Positions 13,501 through 24,325 of a stretch of 64,000 bases of DNA are shown piece by piece. The notes under the pieces are model-generated. The model saw only the letters and a program-made list of their open reading frames with translations, was not told where the DNA came from and did no database searches. Position 1 is the stretch's first letter. Every line of letters starts with the position of its first letter. This DNA is from Mytilus edulis (lineage: Eukaryota; Mollusca; Bivalvia; Mytilida; Mytilidae). The stretch is taken from positions 91,046,749 to 91,110,748 of the forward strand of contig NC_092344.1 of the NCBI RefSeq assembly GCF_963676685.1. The letters run 5' to 3'. The translations under genes were made by a program, and so were the position numbers.

Positions 13501-16500
13501 TTTTTGAGTTATTGTCCGAAGTGTTGAAAATCCCCCCTTTTTATTTATGAATAAAGCCCCATAAATCCAAAACTTAAAATCTGAAATTTATAAAAATTGA
13601 AAAGGAGCTTACATCAATAGATATAAACAATTCACCAAAGTTTCATGGACATTGGCGAAAGCCTTTTAGAGTTATTGTCCGAAGTGTTGAAAATCCCCCT
13701 TTTTTTTATGAATAAAGCCCCATAAATCCAAAACTTAAAATCTGAAATTTATAAAAATTGAAAGGGAGCTTACATCAAAAGATATAAACAATTCACCAAA
13801 GTTTCATGGACATTGGTGAAAGCCTTTTTGAGTTATTGTCCGAAGTGTTGAAAATCCCCCCTTTTTTATGAATAAAGCCCCATAAATCCAAAACTTAAAA
13901 TCTGAAATTAAAAAAAAACGAAAGGGAGCTTACGTCAATAGATATAAACAATTCACTTAAGTTTCATGGAAATTAATGAAAGTGTTTTTGAGTTATTGTC
14001 CGAAGTGTGGACGACGGACGGACGGACGGACAACGGTATACCATAATACGTCCCGTCTAAAAGACGACGGGCGTATAAAAAGTGAAATAACAAAGACAAC
14101 TTTCAACAAGCTAGCTGTTATACCTGTAATGAGTTCTGAATGTATGAAGTAATCTTTCAAAGAATGTCTGGTGAAGGTTAGCATCATCTATAACTAAATG
14201 TGTCAACTGATGGCCCTCAAGTTTTTTCACAATATGGTTTACCATATCCTCTGACTCGGCATCTGTATTAAATACATAGTAAACAAGTGATTAGTTAAAG
14301 GGGCACTAGCTATGAGATATATAAAAAAATTAAACTGAGATTTTTTTTGTTCAATCAATAACGAAAGTGAAATAGTGAAATAATCATTCGCTTTAAGCAG
14401 CCAAGATGGTTCAATTTTGTCGAATTAAGCGAAGAAACATTGATAATTGTGACTTCGTCAACCTCATTAAATCCCAATTCATGTATACTTCAATATAACC
14501 CCTAACTAGAGATTGACAACGCATGCATTGTACATGTACTGGTTATTTAAGGAAAAAGAATGTCATTAATGAAAGTGAAACTACGGTAAATCATTTGATT
14601 ACTGATTCGATCCATATAAAATCATTCTTGTACGGTTAAAAACAATGAGAAACATATATTTTTAATCTATAAAATAAACTCAAAAAGACCTATAAAAATC
14701 CAATTGCACGTGTTGGTTCAATCTATTCATATCTTTATTTATGTTTACATTGTTTATATCGTCATCTGAGGTCAAATCGATAGTTAATTAGATAGCATCT
14801 GGACAAAAATACACACAAAAAGAACCTACATATTATCTACCCCATGCTCTGTAAACTGTTTATTTTAGACTTTTGGTAGTTTGGATAAATGTTTTAAATT
14901 GTTATAAATCAAATATGAGAATTTGAGTCAAATCGTTGACCATGAATTTGACAGCTAGTGCCCCTTTAAGACAAACACAATAAAATTTAGTGTAAATGAC
15001 TATAGCAGTCCCAACTGAGGTATTTTGTCCATTTGTCTTTTTCTTTGTTTGCCATGGCATTATCTGTTTAGTTTAGATCTATAAGTTTGACTGTCCCTCT
15101 GGTATCTTTTGCCCCTCTTTTAGTATTTATCATCACAGAGTAGAGTGGAACAAGGAATGGGACAACCAATGAGAGACAAAGAAATTAAAATATAGTTTGA
15201 AGAGTACATCAAAGAAGAATGAGCTTATGTTTATAAATCTAGAGATGTTTAGTTGAAGATAAACATTAAGTTAAAAAGATCACGAAACTTTTCAATTAAA
15301 ATTTTAATACATTTGCATGTATGCACCTACAGTAAAGCTAATGTCTTGCAACAGAATTTAAATCGAATATAAATGCATTTGATTTCAAACTATCAAATCT
15401 GGTAACAACATGTTCTTAAAAATTCAAGTTTTCTTTTGAATTCATTGCTCTAAAAAAATTGGTTACAATGTAATTTAACAAAGCACCAAACAGGACAACA
15501 AAATTTAAATTGAAAGCTAAAAATAGGGTTCTATTTTACCTGTATCAAATATTGCAAATTTTGTCAGGGAAGTCCAGTGTGGCAAAACTTCAATCAACAC
15601 ATTTCCAAAGTCTTCTTTACAATGTGAATTTGTATTCAACATAGCAAATGTTTTAACTCCTTTTAAACAAACATATGACCCATCTGGGCAATAAAATTCT
15701 CTTGAAATTGATGGATTTTTACTAGGTATTGGTGTCACAGCTTCGTCAAATAAATCTATTTCATTACTGGTATCCATTTCATTACTGGTATCAGGTTTAT
15801 ATGTGTTATCAAATCCTATATCTAGGTCTTCATAATATTGATCCAGCTCTGGATAATAATCTGGTTTATTTACTTTCTTAGCAGTTTCTTTTGTATCAAA
15901 TTTAATGTTGGGAATATTGTATGAGGTAGATTGTTGATCTTTGCACAATTCATGTTCTGATCCCTCAAAACTGTCAAAAGTGGCATTTTCTATCTGTTCG
16001 TTTCTTCTTCTAGTCTTTTCAGCTATTTCATTATGATTTTCATAATGTATGCCAGCACAAATTTGCATTAGGTCACTTAAGTTATCCCTATTTAATTTGA
16101 CCATTGAAAATACAGCATGAGTTACCTTTCCCTGGTTTATTAAAGTGTGTAGTAAATGTTTAATACTATCATAATATTTATCATTTACAGCTTGTATTTG
16201 AACTATTTTAGTAACTAATTTTAAAGCATTTAAGATATTATCATTTCCACATATCCAGCTACATTGTGTTCCAATAATAGTTAAAGTCTCGGCATATTTT
16301 GAATATTTCATGAGATCTTGGTTATGTAAGTTTAAGTCATTAGGATCTTTTACTACTGCATCTGATGGCCAAGGTCTATTCATCTTATGAAGAGGACAGT
16401 GAAATAGAGATATTGGATCTGAAAAAAAAAACCAATAAGGTAAAATTCATACTGACATAATATTATATATTTGTGAACATTTCTTGTCAAATTAGCATGC

Positions 16501-19500
16501 AAAGATCTTGAGTGAACCATTGGTTAACTTTTTACTTACAGATCTTAACATCTACACAGGTAAAATAGTTTCAAAGTAGTTCTTTATGTTGAAACGCAAC
16601 AGAATCACAATAACAGAGTAATTTAAATGCATACCAACAGTGTTTAAAGTCATAAGAAACCTCAAATAAAAAAAAAAAACTTATGTACATATACATTTTT
16701 CTGAAGAAAATTCTTTAATTTTTTCATATTTAGAAGAAGTTTACTTTCCAGGAAGCAATTCCCCGACAAATTTCCGTATGCAAAGTGACCTCAGTGTGAC
16801 CCGTCTAGTAAAAATCCAGTGATCGCAATACGCATGGATGTCCTTAAAATAAACTATTATCTGATTGTTCATGTTAAACACATGCTCAATATCCATGCTT
16901 TTTTGTTGATTGTTGACAAACAGGTGACAATCGTTAAACTTCGGCTTCAAAACATGAACTTTAATTATCTGCCAAATTTTCACAACACCACTGACTGATT
17001 GAAAAAAAATTGACAATTATACGAAATTTATGCGAAAAAAATGATAAAATCATGCACAGAAGACTAAGTTTATGATTTTTGTATGCGTTGGTTCAAGAAT
17101 TGGAATAACATTATTTTTCACCAGTCACTCGTTTTTTATGACTTTAAGTTAACTGACAATAACTGTAGTTTTAATGCCTACCGACAATTCCAAAGTTAAA
17201 TGAAAATAACACTTCAGTTTGAATGCCTACCAACAATGTCTTAAGTTAACTGACAATAAAAATGTTATTTAAATGCTAACCAACAGTGTTTAAGTTGATT
17301 GAACAATAGCTAAGAATCTCCAAAAAATATTTTTGTAGATAGACCAGCTTAGCATTCTCATTTAATCCGGTCTCATGGAAAATATTCATTACAATCTGTG
17401 CTCTGGACCATCTTCTTTGAACATGAAGATTCCATATCTCATCTAAAATTAATGCTGCAATCAAAGGAAAAATTTATTTACACAATACCAAATATTCTTA
17501 ATGATTGATTGATATTAAAAAGTTAAAAAAAGTTATAATTTTACAGATGTCTAAGTTACTTAAAACAAATGAACTAAAAAAAACCAGTTAAAATCACTAT
17601 CACTTGAAAATTACAAATGCTTATACATGCACACAATGTATTAAACTTAACCATAAATTTTAGGGTTTCTGCAATTCTTGTCTGTATGGCTGATAAAAGT
17701 TTTTCGTTCATTTTTTTTACGAGTTAGTTTTCTCATTCGAATTGTTTTACATTGTCATTTTGGGGCCTTTTATAGCTGACTATGCGGTATGAACTTTGCT
17801 CATAGTTGAAGGCGGTACAGTGAACTATAGTTGTTAATTTCTGTGTCATTTGGTCTCTTGTGGAGAGTTGTCTCATTGGCAATCATACCACATCTTCTTT
17901 TTTTTATATTTTACTTAAAGATAACATTGAAGTGGATATGTCTTTTTTTAATTTATTGGTTGGTGTCACATTATAATATATCATGTGAATTTTTATTAAG
18001 GTAGAACTGCATTATTGTAAGTAAATCAATAAAAAAAGTCATTTACACTATGTAGTTCAGTGTAATACGTTCTGTTGGTGTCTGACTTGCATTTCAAGCC
18101 AATGTACTGTTTACTTGCTTATAAAATATTTTATAAATCACCAGAGTGCTCCTTACCATTGAGATTATGTGGATGCTGCTCTGATAAAATGTAAAGGTCA
18201 TGTGCACTCAGGTACTGTAAAAATTTCTCTTGAACATGGCATGGAAGTGCTGAAATTCAATAAAACAAAGCATCTTACCAACAACATCAAATCATTTATT
18301 GATAAGAAACCTTTATGAAAAATTCTAAGGCAGTAAATTTTAACTAGATATAGTATCTGAAATATACTGTCATGATATTTAATGGCCATAGCTAGGAGTT
18401 CCTGTATGTTGGATATTTTTTTGAAAATCTAGCTCTGTGTGTTGGTCTGGTACTAAGTTAGTAATATGCATGATTCATTTCAGGTAATAACAATTTTTTT
18501 TTTATTTCTCAGTCCATTTCTGAATAATCCTGATTTCACAGTTTTGTTTTCCATTTGCTGTTGTTTGAATTTTTTAAAATATTATTTTCTCTGTTATAAA
18601 CACAGCTTAATCAAAATAACATTCCAAATGAAGTAAAACTGTGTTCAATTGTATACAAGTATGACAACAGGACTATCACATATACTCTCATACTGACACT
18701 GCATCAAAAACAAATATTAACCTTGCAACATTACCTGTAATACTGTTTAGTTTGAATATTTTCTGGTGGTCACCAACAAAGTCAAGAGCTTGTTGAAACA
18801 AAGATTTCACCATTTTCAAACTGTAAAAGAAAAATAATAATATGACATTAAGTTTACTATACATACTCAAGCTACATAGAGAAAAATCAACAATAACATG
18901 GGGTTAAAAAAAAATACCTTTGTTTACTGCTCTATGGTCGGGTTGTTATCTTTTGTCACATTCCCATTTCTTATAGTATTTTCAATTATTTTTTCGGAAA
19001 CAAAACACTGATGATGCCTTTACTCCATTATTCTGACTTGATCCCCAAAAGCATCATATCCATACATTATCATTTACAGAAATTTGACCAGTTGACCAGT
19101 TGACAAAAAAAAATCTTTGAAACCAGTATTTCCTGGTACATGTGATATAATATTGCTAGTAAAGACCCTGAACACTAAAAGCTAGCAGTTCTATAACTTA
19201 TCCTTAGTATTTTCAAAGTACATGGATTAGCTAACATTATCATAAAATTGGAAATGGAAATGGGTAAAATGTCAAAATGGCAACAACCTGACCAAAGAGC
19301 AGACAATCACTGAATGCCACCAATTGGTCTTTAACGCAACGAGAAAATCCTGCACCCGGAGGTGTGCCTCAGTTAACCCCTAATTCAAAATGTGTACTAG
19401 TTCAGTGAAAATGGACATCATACCATAAAACTTCATAATTTATTAATGAACTAAAATTAAAAAAACATACAAGACCTACAGAGGCCAGAGGCTCCTGACT

Positions 19501-20458
19501 TAATAGGACAGGCAAAAAAATGTGGTGGGGTTAAACATTGTTTTGTGAGATCTCAACCCTCCCTCTATACCTGTAGCCAATGTAGAATAATGAAACGCAC
19601 AACAATACTCACAGTTAAACTCAGTTCAAAAGAAGACCATGTCCCATGTCAGAAAAGGTAACAAAAGAAAGTAAGCAAATGACAATGATACATAAATTAC
19701 CAAAGGACTACAAGCAGTTACCAACAAACCAGCTCCACACCTCAATTAAACTGATTCAAAGATTATGTATACTGATAATTCATCATATGAAAATCAAGCA
19801 CAATCCCTGTCATAAGGGGTTTAGTATCATACCATCATGAGAAGAACATATCATGCCAACAACTGGTTTTAGAATAAACGTATTTATTTCTGATGCAAAG
19901 ACCCTATTAGAGAATCAGTATTAATACCAAAATATGCCATCCTTTATAACCTGACAACAGTATCATATCTATATCCCTTCTAAATAATTCTGTTTAAAGG
20001 TTTGTTTAGCTTTTGAGTTGAATGTAGACATTTTTGCGCTTTGTAAAGAAAATTACCATTATTACCATAAAAGATTGGATGTGAATTAAATACCTGAAGG
20101 TATAAGCTGTCTGCATGTTAATTTATATTTACATATGATGTTCTTGAACTGATGTTAAAACTTAGTAAATGTTTTGACTAGTTTGTGATATCTAAAACCC
20201 TGCTGTGTGTAATAATTTGTCAGTAATACAGAGATTTCTTTCAATAAGATCAAATACATTGTTACATACATGAGTGAATCGAACAATTTGAGATATATAT
20301 AAGATGTAGATTTTGAGGTGTAAATACAGCCATTTTTGTCAAAGTGTTCTGATGAACAATCTTCATGATAAACATCCACAGGCCTGAAGATGAAACTCAA
20401 TTTATATGAAAATTTCAGTGGGACTCTGTTACCTTGTACAATTGGAGGCAACTCTCAT
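4586..20458 (-). CDS. LRRC41: LRRC41-like Elongin-BC-box leucine-rich-repeat protein
   Basis: Twelve coding exons (plus-strand coordinates, 5' to 3'): 20433-20458, 18735-18820, 18157-18249, 17281-17454, 15540-16418, 14124-14262, 11841-11941, 10617-10787, 9533-9676, 8383-8460, 5207-5282, 4586-4826. All have GT/AG borders and sum to 735 codons plus stop. Residues 15-24 (SLFQQALDFV) fit an Elongin BC-box, followed by a Cul5/F-box-like helix starting LPCHVQ. A long acidic, low-complexity middle lies in exon 5. C-terminal leucine-rich repeats include RLDLSMTTI, LETLGLSGNKV, LRELSIKNNHL and LRSLNIGYNWV. Human LRRC41 (MUF1), as I recall it, has this layout at 812 aa and serves as a substrate receptor of a Cullin ubiquitin ligase. 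The first exon is least certain: its ATG is in frame, but the next ATG at 18811-18813 would also serve. No alignment was run. Confidence 0.75.
4916..5045. repeat. Tandem duplication of about 63 bp
   Basis: A segment beginning near gtctattttatttagtactg is followed by a near-identical copy, both ending in gtgcagaaaagtatagaa. It lies in the last intron of the LRRC41-like gene, just downstream of exon 11. Confidence 0.75.
5722..5851. repeat. 130-bp foldback palindrome
   Basis: The left arm (5722-5763) and right arm (5811-5851) are near-perfect inverted copies about 42 bp long, starting GGGTTATTGCATGAATATTG. The loop also carries inverted TTGCAC/GTGCAA motifs. It abuts the left end of the element at 5854-8286. 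It may be a separate miniature element or part of the same composite; I cannot tell which. Confidence 0.75.
5854..8286. mobile_element. 2.4-kb non-autonomous terminal-inverted-repeat element
   Basis: The ends read TTATTGTATAGCAATATAAT on the left and the inverse on the right. A second inverted pair lies further in: GGCCTAGCCAAGATCAGATG at about 5899-5918, and its complement at about 8132-8153. No transposase frame is present. The interior carries seven copies of a 17-bp palindromic motif (annotated separately). It sits in intron 11 of the LRRC41-like gene. I did not find a clean target duplication, so the exact outer edges are uncertain. Confidence 0.6.
6396..7606. repeat. Seven dispersed copies of a 17-bp palindromic motif
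   Basis: The motif TGTCTTGTCCGTAGACA has inverted 5-bp arms TGTCT/AGACA around TGTCCGT. Copies lie at 6396-6412, 6553-6569, 6572-6588, 7074-7090, 7422-7438 and 7590-7606 (one mismatch) on the plus strand, and 6901-6917 on the minus strand. Sequence between copies is AT-rich and mostly unrelated, except that the flanks of the 7074 and 7422 copies resemble each other. Confidence 0.9.
9740..9825. repeat. Short tandem duplication
   Basis: The phrase ctatggtgtgatatggtatt followed by tttatgaagaca occurs twice in a row. It lies in an intron of the LRRC41-like gene, next to exon 9. Confidence 0.75.
11375..11652. mobile_element. Miniature inverted-repeat element, TTAA-flanked
   Basis: The left end reads TTAAGGTACCTAACAC and the right end GTGTTAGGTACCACCTTAA, so TTAA occurs at both borders. 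A second copy of the same family, about 290 bp, lies at 47331-47623 in OGFOD1. Both share the internal phrase ctacagggagataactctgt. No coding capacity. Confidence 0.7.
12375..14080. mobile_element. Composite repeat with internal 160-bp tandem array
   Basis: It begins near the hairpin ctgcgctttagcgcatgata and ends near gtctaaaagacgacgggcgt. The part at 13230-14005 holds five tandem copies, about 156-163 bp apart, marked by gggagcttacatcaatagat and ending in gagttattgtccgaagtgt. The last copy runs into a (GGAC)n stretch. It is interrupted by another element at 12468-13164. No coding region seen. Confidence 0.6.
12468..13164. mobile_element. 697-bp inverted-repeat element with CG-rich ends
   Basis: The left end (tatatatgttccagaccata) and right end are inverted copies over roughly 45 bp. 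The subterminal region on the right is an array of CGTACGCGTACGGTCC-like words, unusually CpG-rich for this AT-rich DNA. The middle is AT-rich and has no transposase. It is nested inside the composite repeat. Confidence 0.7.
14295..14969. mobile_element. piggyBac-like miniature element, TTAA target sites
   Basis: The element is flanked by TTAA (14295-14298 and 14966-14969). Its termini are AGGGGCACTAGCT and the inverse AGCTAGTGCCCCT. TTAA duplication is the signature of piggyBac transposons. The interior is AT-rich without an open frame. It sits 33 bp upstream (in gene sense) of exon 6 of the LRRC41-like gene. Confidence 0.65.
15010..15125 (+). repeat. Mussel-type dispersed repeat fragment
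   Basis: The segment contains gtttgactgtccctctggta, which I recall as part of an abundant repeat in Mytilus DNA. This is recognition from memory and should be checked against a repeat library. Confidence 0.4.
17640..17910 (-). repeat. SINE-like mussel repeat, reverse orientation
   Basis: The segment contains the complement of ttgccaatgagacaactctc, ending on the plus strand in a T-run at 17898-17907. That gives an A-rich head or tail on the minus strand. Related plus-orientation fragments lie at about 26490-26650 and 43985-44040. The wording matches a very common Mytilus interspersed repeat as I remember it. Confidence 0.5.
18918..20125. repeat. Long dispersed mussel repeat
   Basis: It includes gcacccggaggtgtgcctca, cagaggccagaggctcctga and aggggtttagtatcatacca, phrases I associate with a roughly 0.9-kb repeat abundant in Mytilus. 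A fragment at 18920-18990 is partly inverted relative to 19240-19300 (gactgctctatggtcgggtt against its complement). No protein is encoded in any frame that I can support. Confidence 0.5.
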
Positions 20459-21189
20459 TGTACCTAATTGATAACGCCTTGTAAGAGATTGCTTCCCTTT
20501 GATACTTCATCTGGGTTTATTTTACCATGTGGTTTTAAGCAAAAGAGCATGTTCCAGCCACTTTTTATTATGTAATTGATGTAATTTTATTTCTTTTTAT
20601 CGTTAATTTTTTCTAATTACTTTTATTATTACCCACATTGGGGTTCAGGTGCTTCATATTGACACTTTGTTCATTATAGCTTATTGATACATGTACCATG
20701 CTTGGTATAACTATATTTGAATGCATTATTATAATAAACATGATAAAGCACCTTTAATAGCCAAACACTATTAGTTGTCAATTGTTACCATTATGTATGC
20801 ATGAATTGGTGGATTAGTGGCACTTTCCTTTGTGTGTTAATATGAGTTTTTATTGGGTGCGGGTGTATAGATTTGTATATCAACCATATTGAATTTGAAT
20901 AACAGTGAAAAGTTAAATTTATTATTGTCAGAATATCCTTGAAAAACAGTCATTAACAAAACGTAGACAACATTTATATTTAAATAATTAACATGTATAT
21001 AAAATTCCTGATGACAATTTGAATTAATACTGATTATAAAGTATCTATTTGAAGTGACTTATAGGTCCATTGGGCCGGGTGTAATTTAATTGAAATATTT
21101 CAATATTGCACATATTTAATGTTATACACAATGTCACTATAATAAACATATATGTATTGTATTGTATTGTATATAGCGCATTAGCCTCC

Positions 21190-23885
21190 GAATCCGGGTC
21201 CGTTAGCGCCCATTCATGTTCGCACCCACTCATGTTCGCCCCCTTTCACTTTCGAACCCTACATGTTCGCACCCAAAGTCCGTTCGCACCCTACATGTTC
21301 GCGCCCAATTTTAATTGGTTTTGGGTTTAATAACTTTGTAATCAAGTTTTGGCAAGTAGTATTCTTATAAGTATAATTGTTTTCGTTGTCTCAAAATAAA
21401 GTGAGACAGCATTTTTTATTGTGTTAAATAAATCTTAATTATTACGTACATGGGGGGACATATACTTGCCTCCCCATGCCGCTAAAGTTACATTTGCTAA
21501 AGAGCAATAAAAACACATCTATTTCCATAGCACGTTTATTTCAAAGAGACAGATAACATCACATGACAAATATGCATCATTATCATACAAAGGGACACAA
21601 CTCTCACGACTAAACTGCAAAACACATACGACCATACAATACATATACATAACATCCCGCCCCCAAAAAGAAAATTTCCCAAATTTTATCAAAATGGTTT
21701 ATGTGTTTTATCCATATACAAATTCAAGAAGAAGAAAAATGCACTTTTACATTCAAACTATGTAATCACTTCCGTATAAAACTAAAATCATTTTCCAAAT
21801 AATCATGTAAATACATTTATAATAACTGAAATACTCGTGGCTGACCAGTTCTCACAACTAGCATCCATTGGCATACACACCAGTATCAACAATGCAGAAA
21901 AATCCGAACGTCTGGCATCTCGATCTCCCCCTTAGGACCTTATGCACGCATAACGTTCATTCAACAACACAAAAAAATATGCATTTAATACATTTATTCA
22001 GTCTACTAAATGGAAAATACTAGAATATTGTCATAAATGTAGCTGTATACATCAAATTGATAGATAATCATCAGAGACCTTTAACTCTTAAAAATGGTAA
22101 ATATAACATCAATGAAACACTTCATAAGTTACATATGCAGTCAAAAGAAAATACGACTAATTCTCCCTCTCTAACGTGTTCAATCTCTCATACATCACAC
22201 TCACAAAATAAAATAAAGATGAAACAAATGAATAGCTCCAGAAATGTCAATATCAACCTAGGTTTTATTTATGACTATTATCTTACCGCTACTGACAATC
22301 CGCTATCAAATCAGTCCACTGTTAACAGAAATATATGTATTAATAATAAAAAAAAAAATCCTTCAGACAAAAATTTAAATGAATTCATAATTAAAGTCGG
22401 TGTTTTCCTTGTAACTGGGTAGCGTACGACGAGATAAATCTCACACGTACCGTCTGTAGTATAATTTAAATAGTTCAACACTGCAACACATTTTCCCTGC
22501 TAAATCCTAAATACACATATAGGTCAAGCTGATTAGTTAGTAAAGATAACGCCATTTACTTTAGCAATTATTTTCGAAGTACTGTAAGATGATAGGCCGG
22601 GACGTCACATGACACATGCTACAGTTTTCTGCACACATAAACATACACAGCTGTCTTCCTTATGTCCATCTCTAACGCGGTCAAAAGTTTAAAATTGTGT
22701 AGAAATTTCGATAGCGTCCAACAGTCGAAATGAAAATTAAAATTCAGATGACAATAAACAATTGCGAAATGCTTTCGATAGTTATATGCATGTACAATGT
22801 AGTTTAAAAACAGTTCCTTGAATTTTACCGTTTTCTTTTGTTGACGAAAACTCCTATGGTGATTCAGTCTGAATATTAGTTTAATCCAAATTAAACTTTT
22901 GAAACATCAAAATTTTCACATAAAATCTAAAAATTGTTTCCAGTGTCAGCTGCATGATACTGCTATACTCCACTGAACGAAAATGCCAAGATTCCAACGT
23001 GGTCAAATTTAATAATGGCGTCGCCAGCCTCGTGTTCTAGACTTTCAGAAAGTTGATTCTTCATCTTCGGGGACAGCTAACATAAAATACACTTAAAAGG
23101 GGTCGTTTTGAAGTCCTCCACCATATTACGTACATGGGGGGACATATACTTGCCTCCCCATGCCGCTAAAGTTACATTTGCTAAAGAGCAATAAAAACAC
23201 ATCTATTTCCATAGCACGTTTATTTCAAAGAGACAGATAACATCACATGACAAATATGCATCATTATCATACAAAGGGACACAACTCTCACGACTAAACT
23301 GCAAAACACATACGACCATACAATACATATACATAACATAATTATGGTTTGGATAGTGTATTGTTAAAAAAAATAATATTCCTTTCTAAATAAAGTGGGG
23401 TTCTGTCAACGTTTTATTTTGTGTTGAATAACTTTTAATCATGTCTTGGTTAGTGTATTGCTATAACTTTGTTTCATTGACTTGTTTCAAAATGGAGTGA
23501 GATTCTGACTACGTTTTTTTTTGTGTGTTGAATAAATTTTATCATGTTTGATCAGGCTGATCATGTTTTGGTTATAATAGTGTATTGCTATATTTTATTG
23601 TTTCATTATAATCAGATCAAAGGGACCAACCTGTTAAAAACAATTATCTTTTGTGTTTTTCATTTAAAATCTTCAATCTTTTACTCATACCAAGCTATAA
23701 TTACATTCAGTATTTACACAAAAGCAATTAAGAACAACAATCGTGATTTTCAAATTATTCAACTGGAATTTGAATTGAAATTGGGCGCGAACTTGTAGAG
23801 TGCGAACGGCCCTTGGGTGCGAACGTGTGAGGTGTGAACGTGTAGGGTGCGAAAGTATATTGGGCGTGAACAGACCTGATATTGA
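21190..23885. mobile_element. Element bounded by inverted GTTCGCACCC arrays
   Basis: The left flank (21196-21310) holds at least five words of the form CATGTTCGCACCC. The right flank (23780-23880) holds the inverse, GGGTGCGAACGTG. The arrays therefore face each other as inverted subterminal repeats. The interior has about 120-bp tandem units marked by gtgttgaataa and tagtgtattg. It is interrupted by the LTR element at 21441-23338. A related array occurs near 58850 and 60010. No transposase seen. Confidence 0.55.
21441..23338 (-). mobile_element. Young non-autonomous LTR retroelement (TRIM-like)
   Basis: Two direct repeats of 214 bp (21441-21654 and 23125-23338) appear identical by eye. They are flanked by the 5-bp target duplication TAATT (21436-21440 and 23339-23343). 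Read on the minus strand, the LTR begins TGTTATG. The internal region starts ATGGTGGAGGACTT, a possible primer-binding site, and ends in the purine-rich GGGGGCGGGA just before the 3' LTR. The 1.47-kb interior encodes no gag or pol. A plus-strand frame at 22057-22422 has no recognisable domain. It must have moved with proteins supplied in trans. Confidence 0.8.
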
Positions 23886-24325
23886 GTGTGTCAATCTAGA
23901 ACAGCGATTCACACCTGTAGAAAGAAAGAGAAAGAAAGTTGATCTTTTTTGGTCTGTAAAGAAGATTTTTAAAGGTCCTTAATCAATTTTACAAGCCTGT
24001 GCTGGTGTGCCTGAGGTCAAAATGAAATATGTCGAACAATATACTGTAAGGGTTGGTTTGGTACGAGTTAGATAAGTGACGAATTGTCGTGTACCAATAT
24101 TAATGATGATGTTTTTATCCAGAACCCTGTCCGATAGCCAGATAGCAAATGGGGATATCGTCAACAGATAAACACTACTTCAAATAATCGTATTACCTCA
24201 TTAATACTGCATGAAATGCGTACAGGGTAAAGCCATCGGTGTGTTAAAACTCTCAAGAAAATCTGACCGACTTTTTTTCTTTTCGGTACTCTCCTGTGTG
24301 GAGGACAAAAAGTGAAAAACTTAGA

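Larger units (their letters stand above)
20459..24325. promoter_or_regulatory. Divergent intergenic region between LRRC41-like and P4HTM genes
   Basis: The two genes point away from this 3.9-kb interval, so their promoters should lie in it. I see no clear TATA element. Just before the P4HTM start, 24270-24296 is a pyrimidine-rich stretch (ctttttttcttttcggtact). Most of the middle, 21190-23885, is a repeat with a young LTR element inserted in it. Confidence 0.4.

Noticed and set aside
15517..16383. A stand-alone intronless 288-aa gene
   Set aside because: Acceptor and donor sites at 16418 and 15540 and matching phases show it is exon 5 of the LRRC41-like gene, and the Met is internal.
16741..17016. 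A 91-aa minus-strand frame in LRRC41 intron 4
   Set aside because: No motif, no fitting splice phase, and the exon chain is complete without it.
24296..24325. P4HTM start at 24296
   Set aside because: That codon is GTG. The first ATG is at 24326 and directly precedes the signal peptide.
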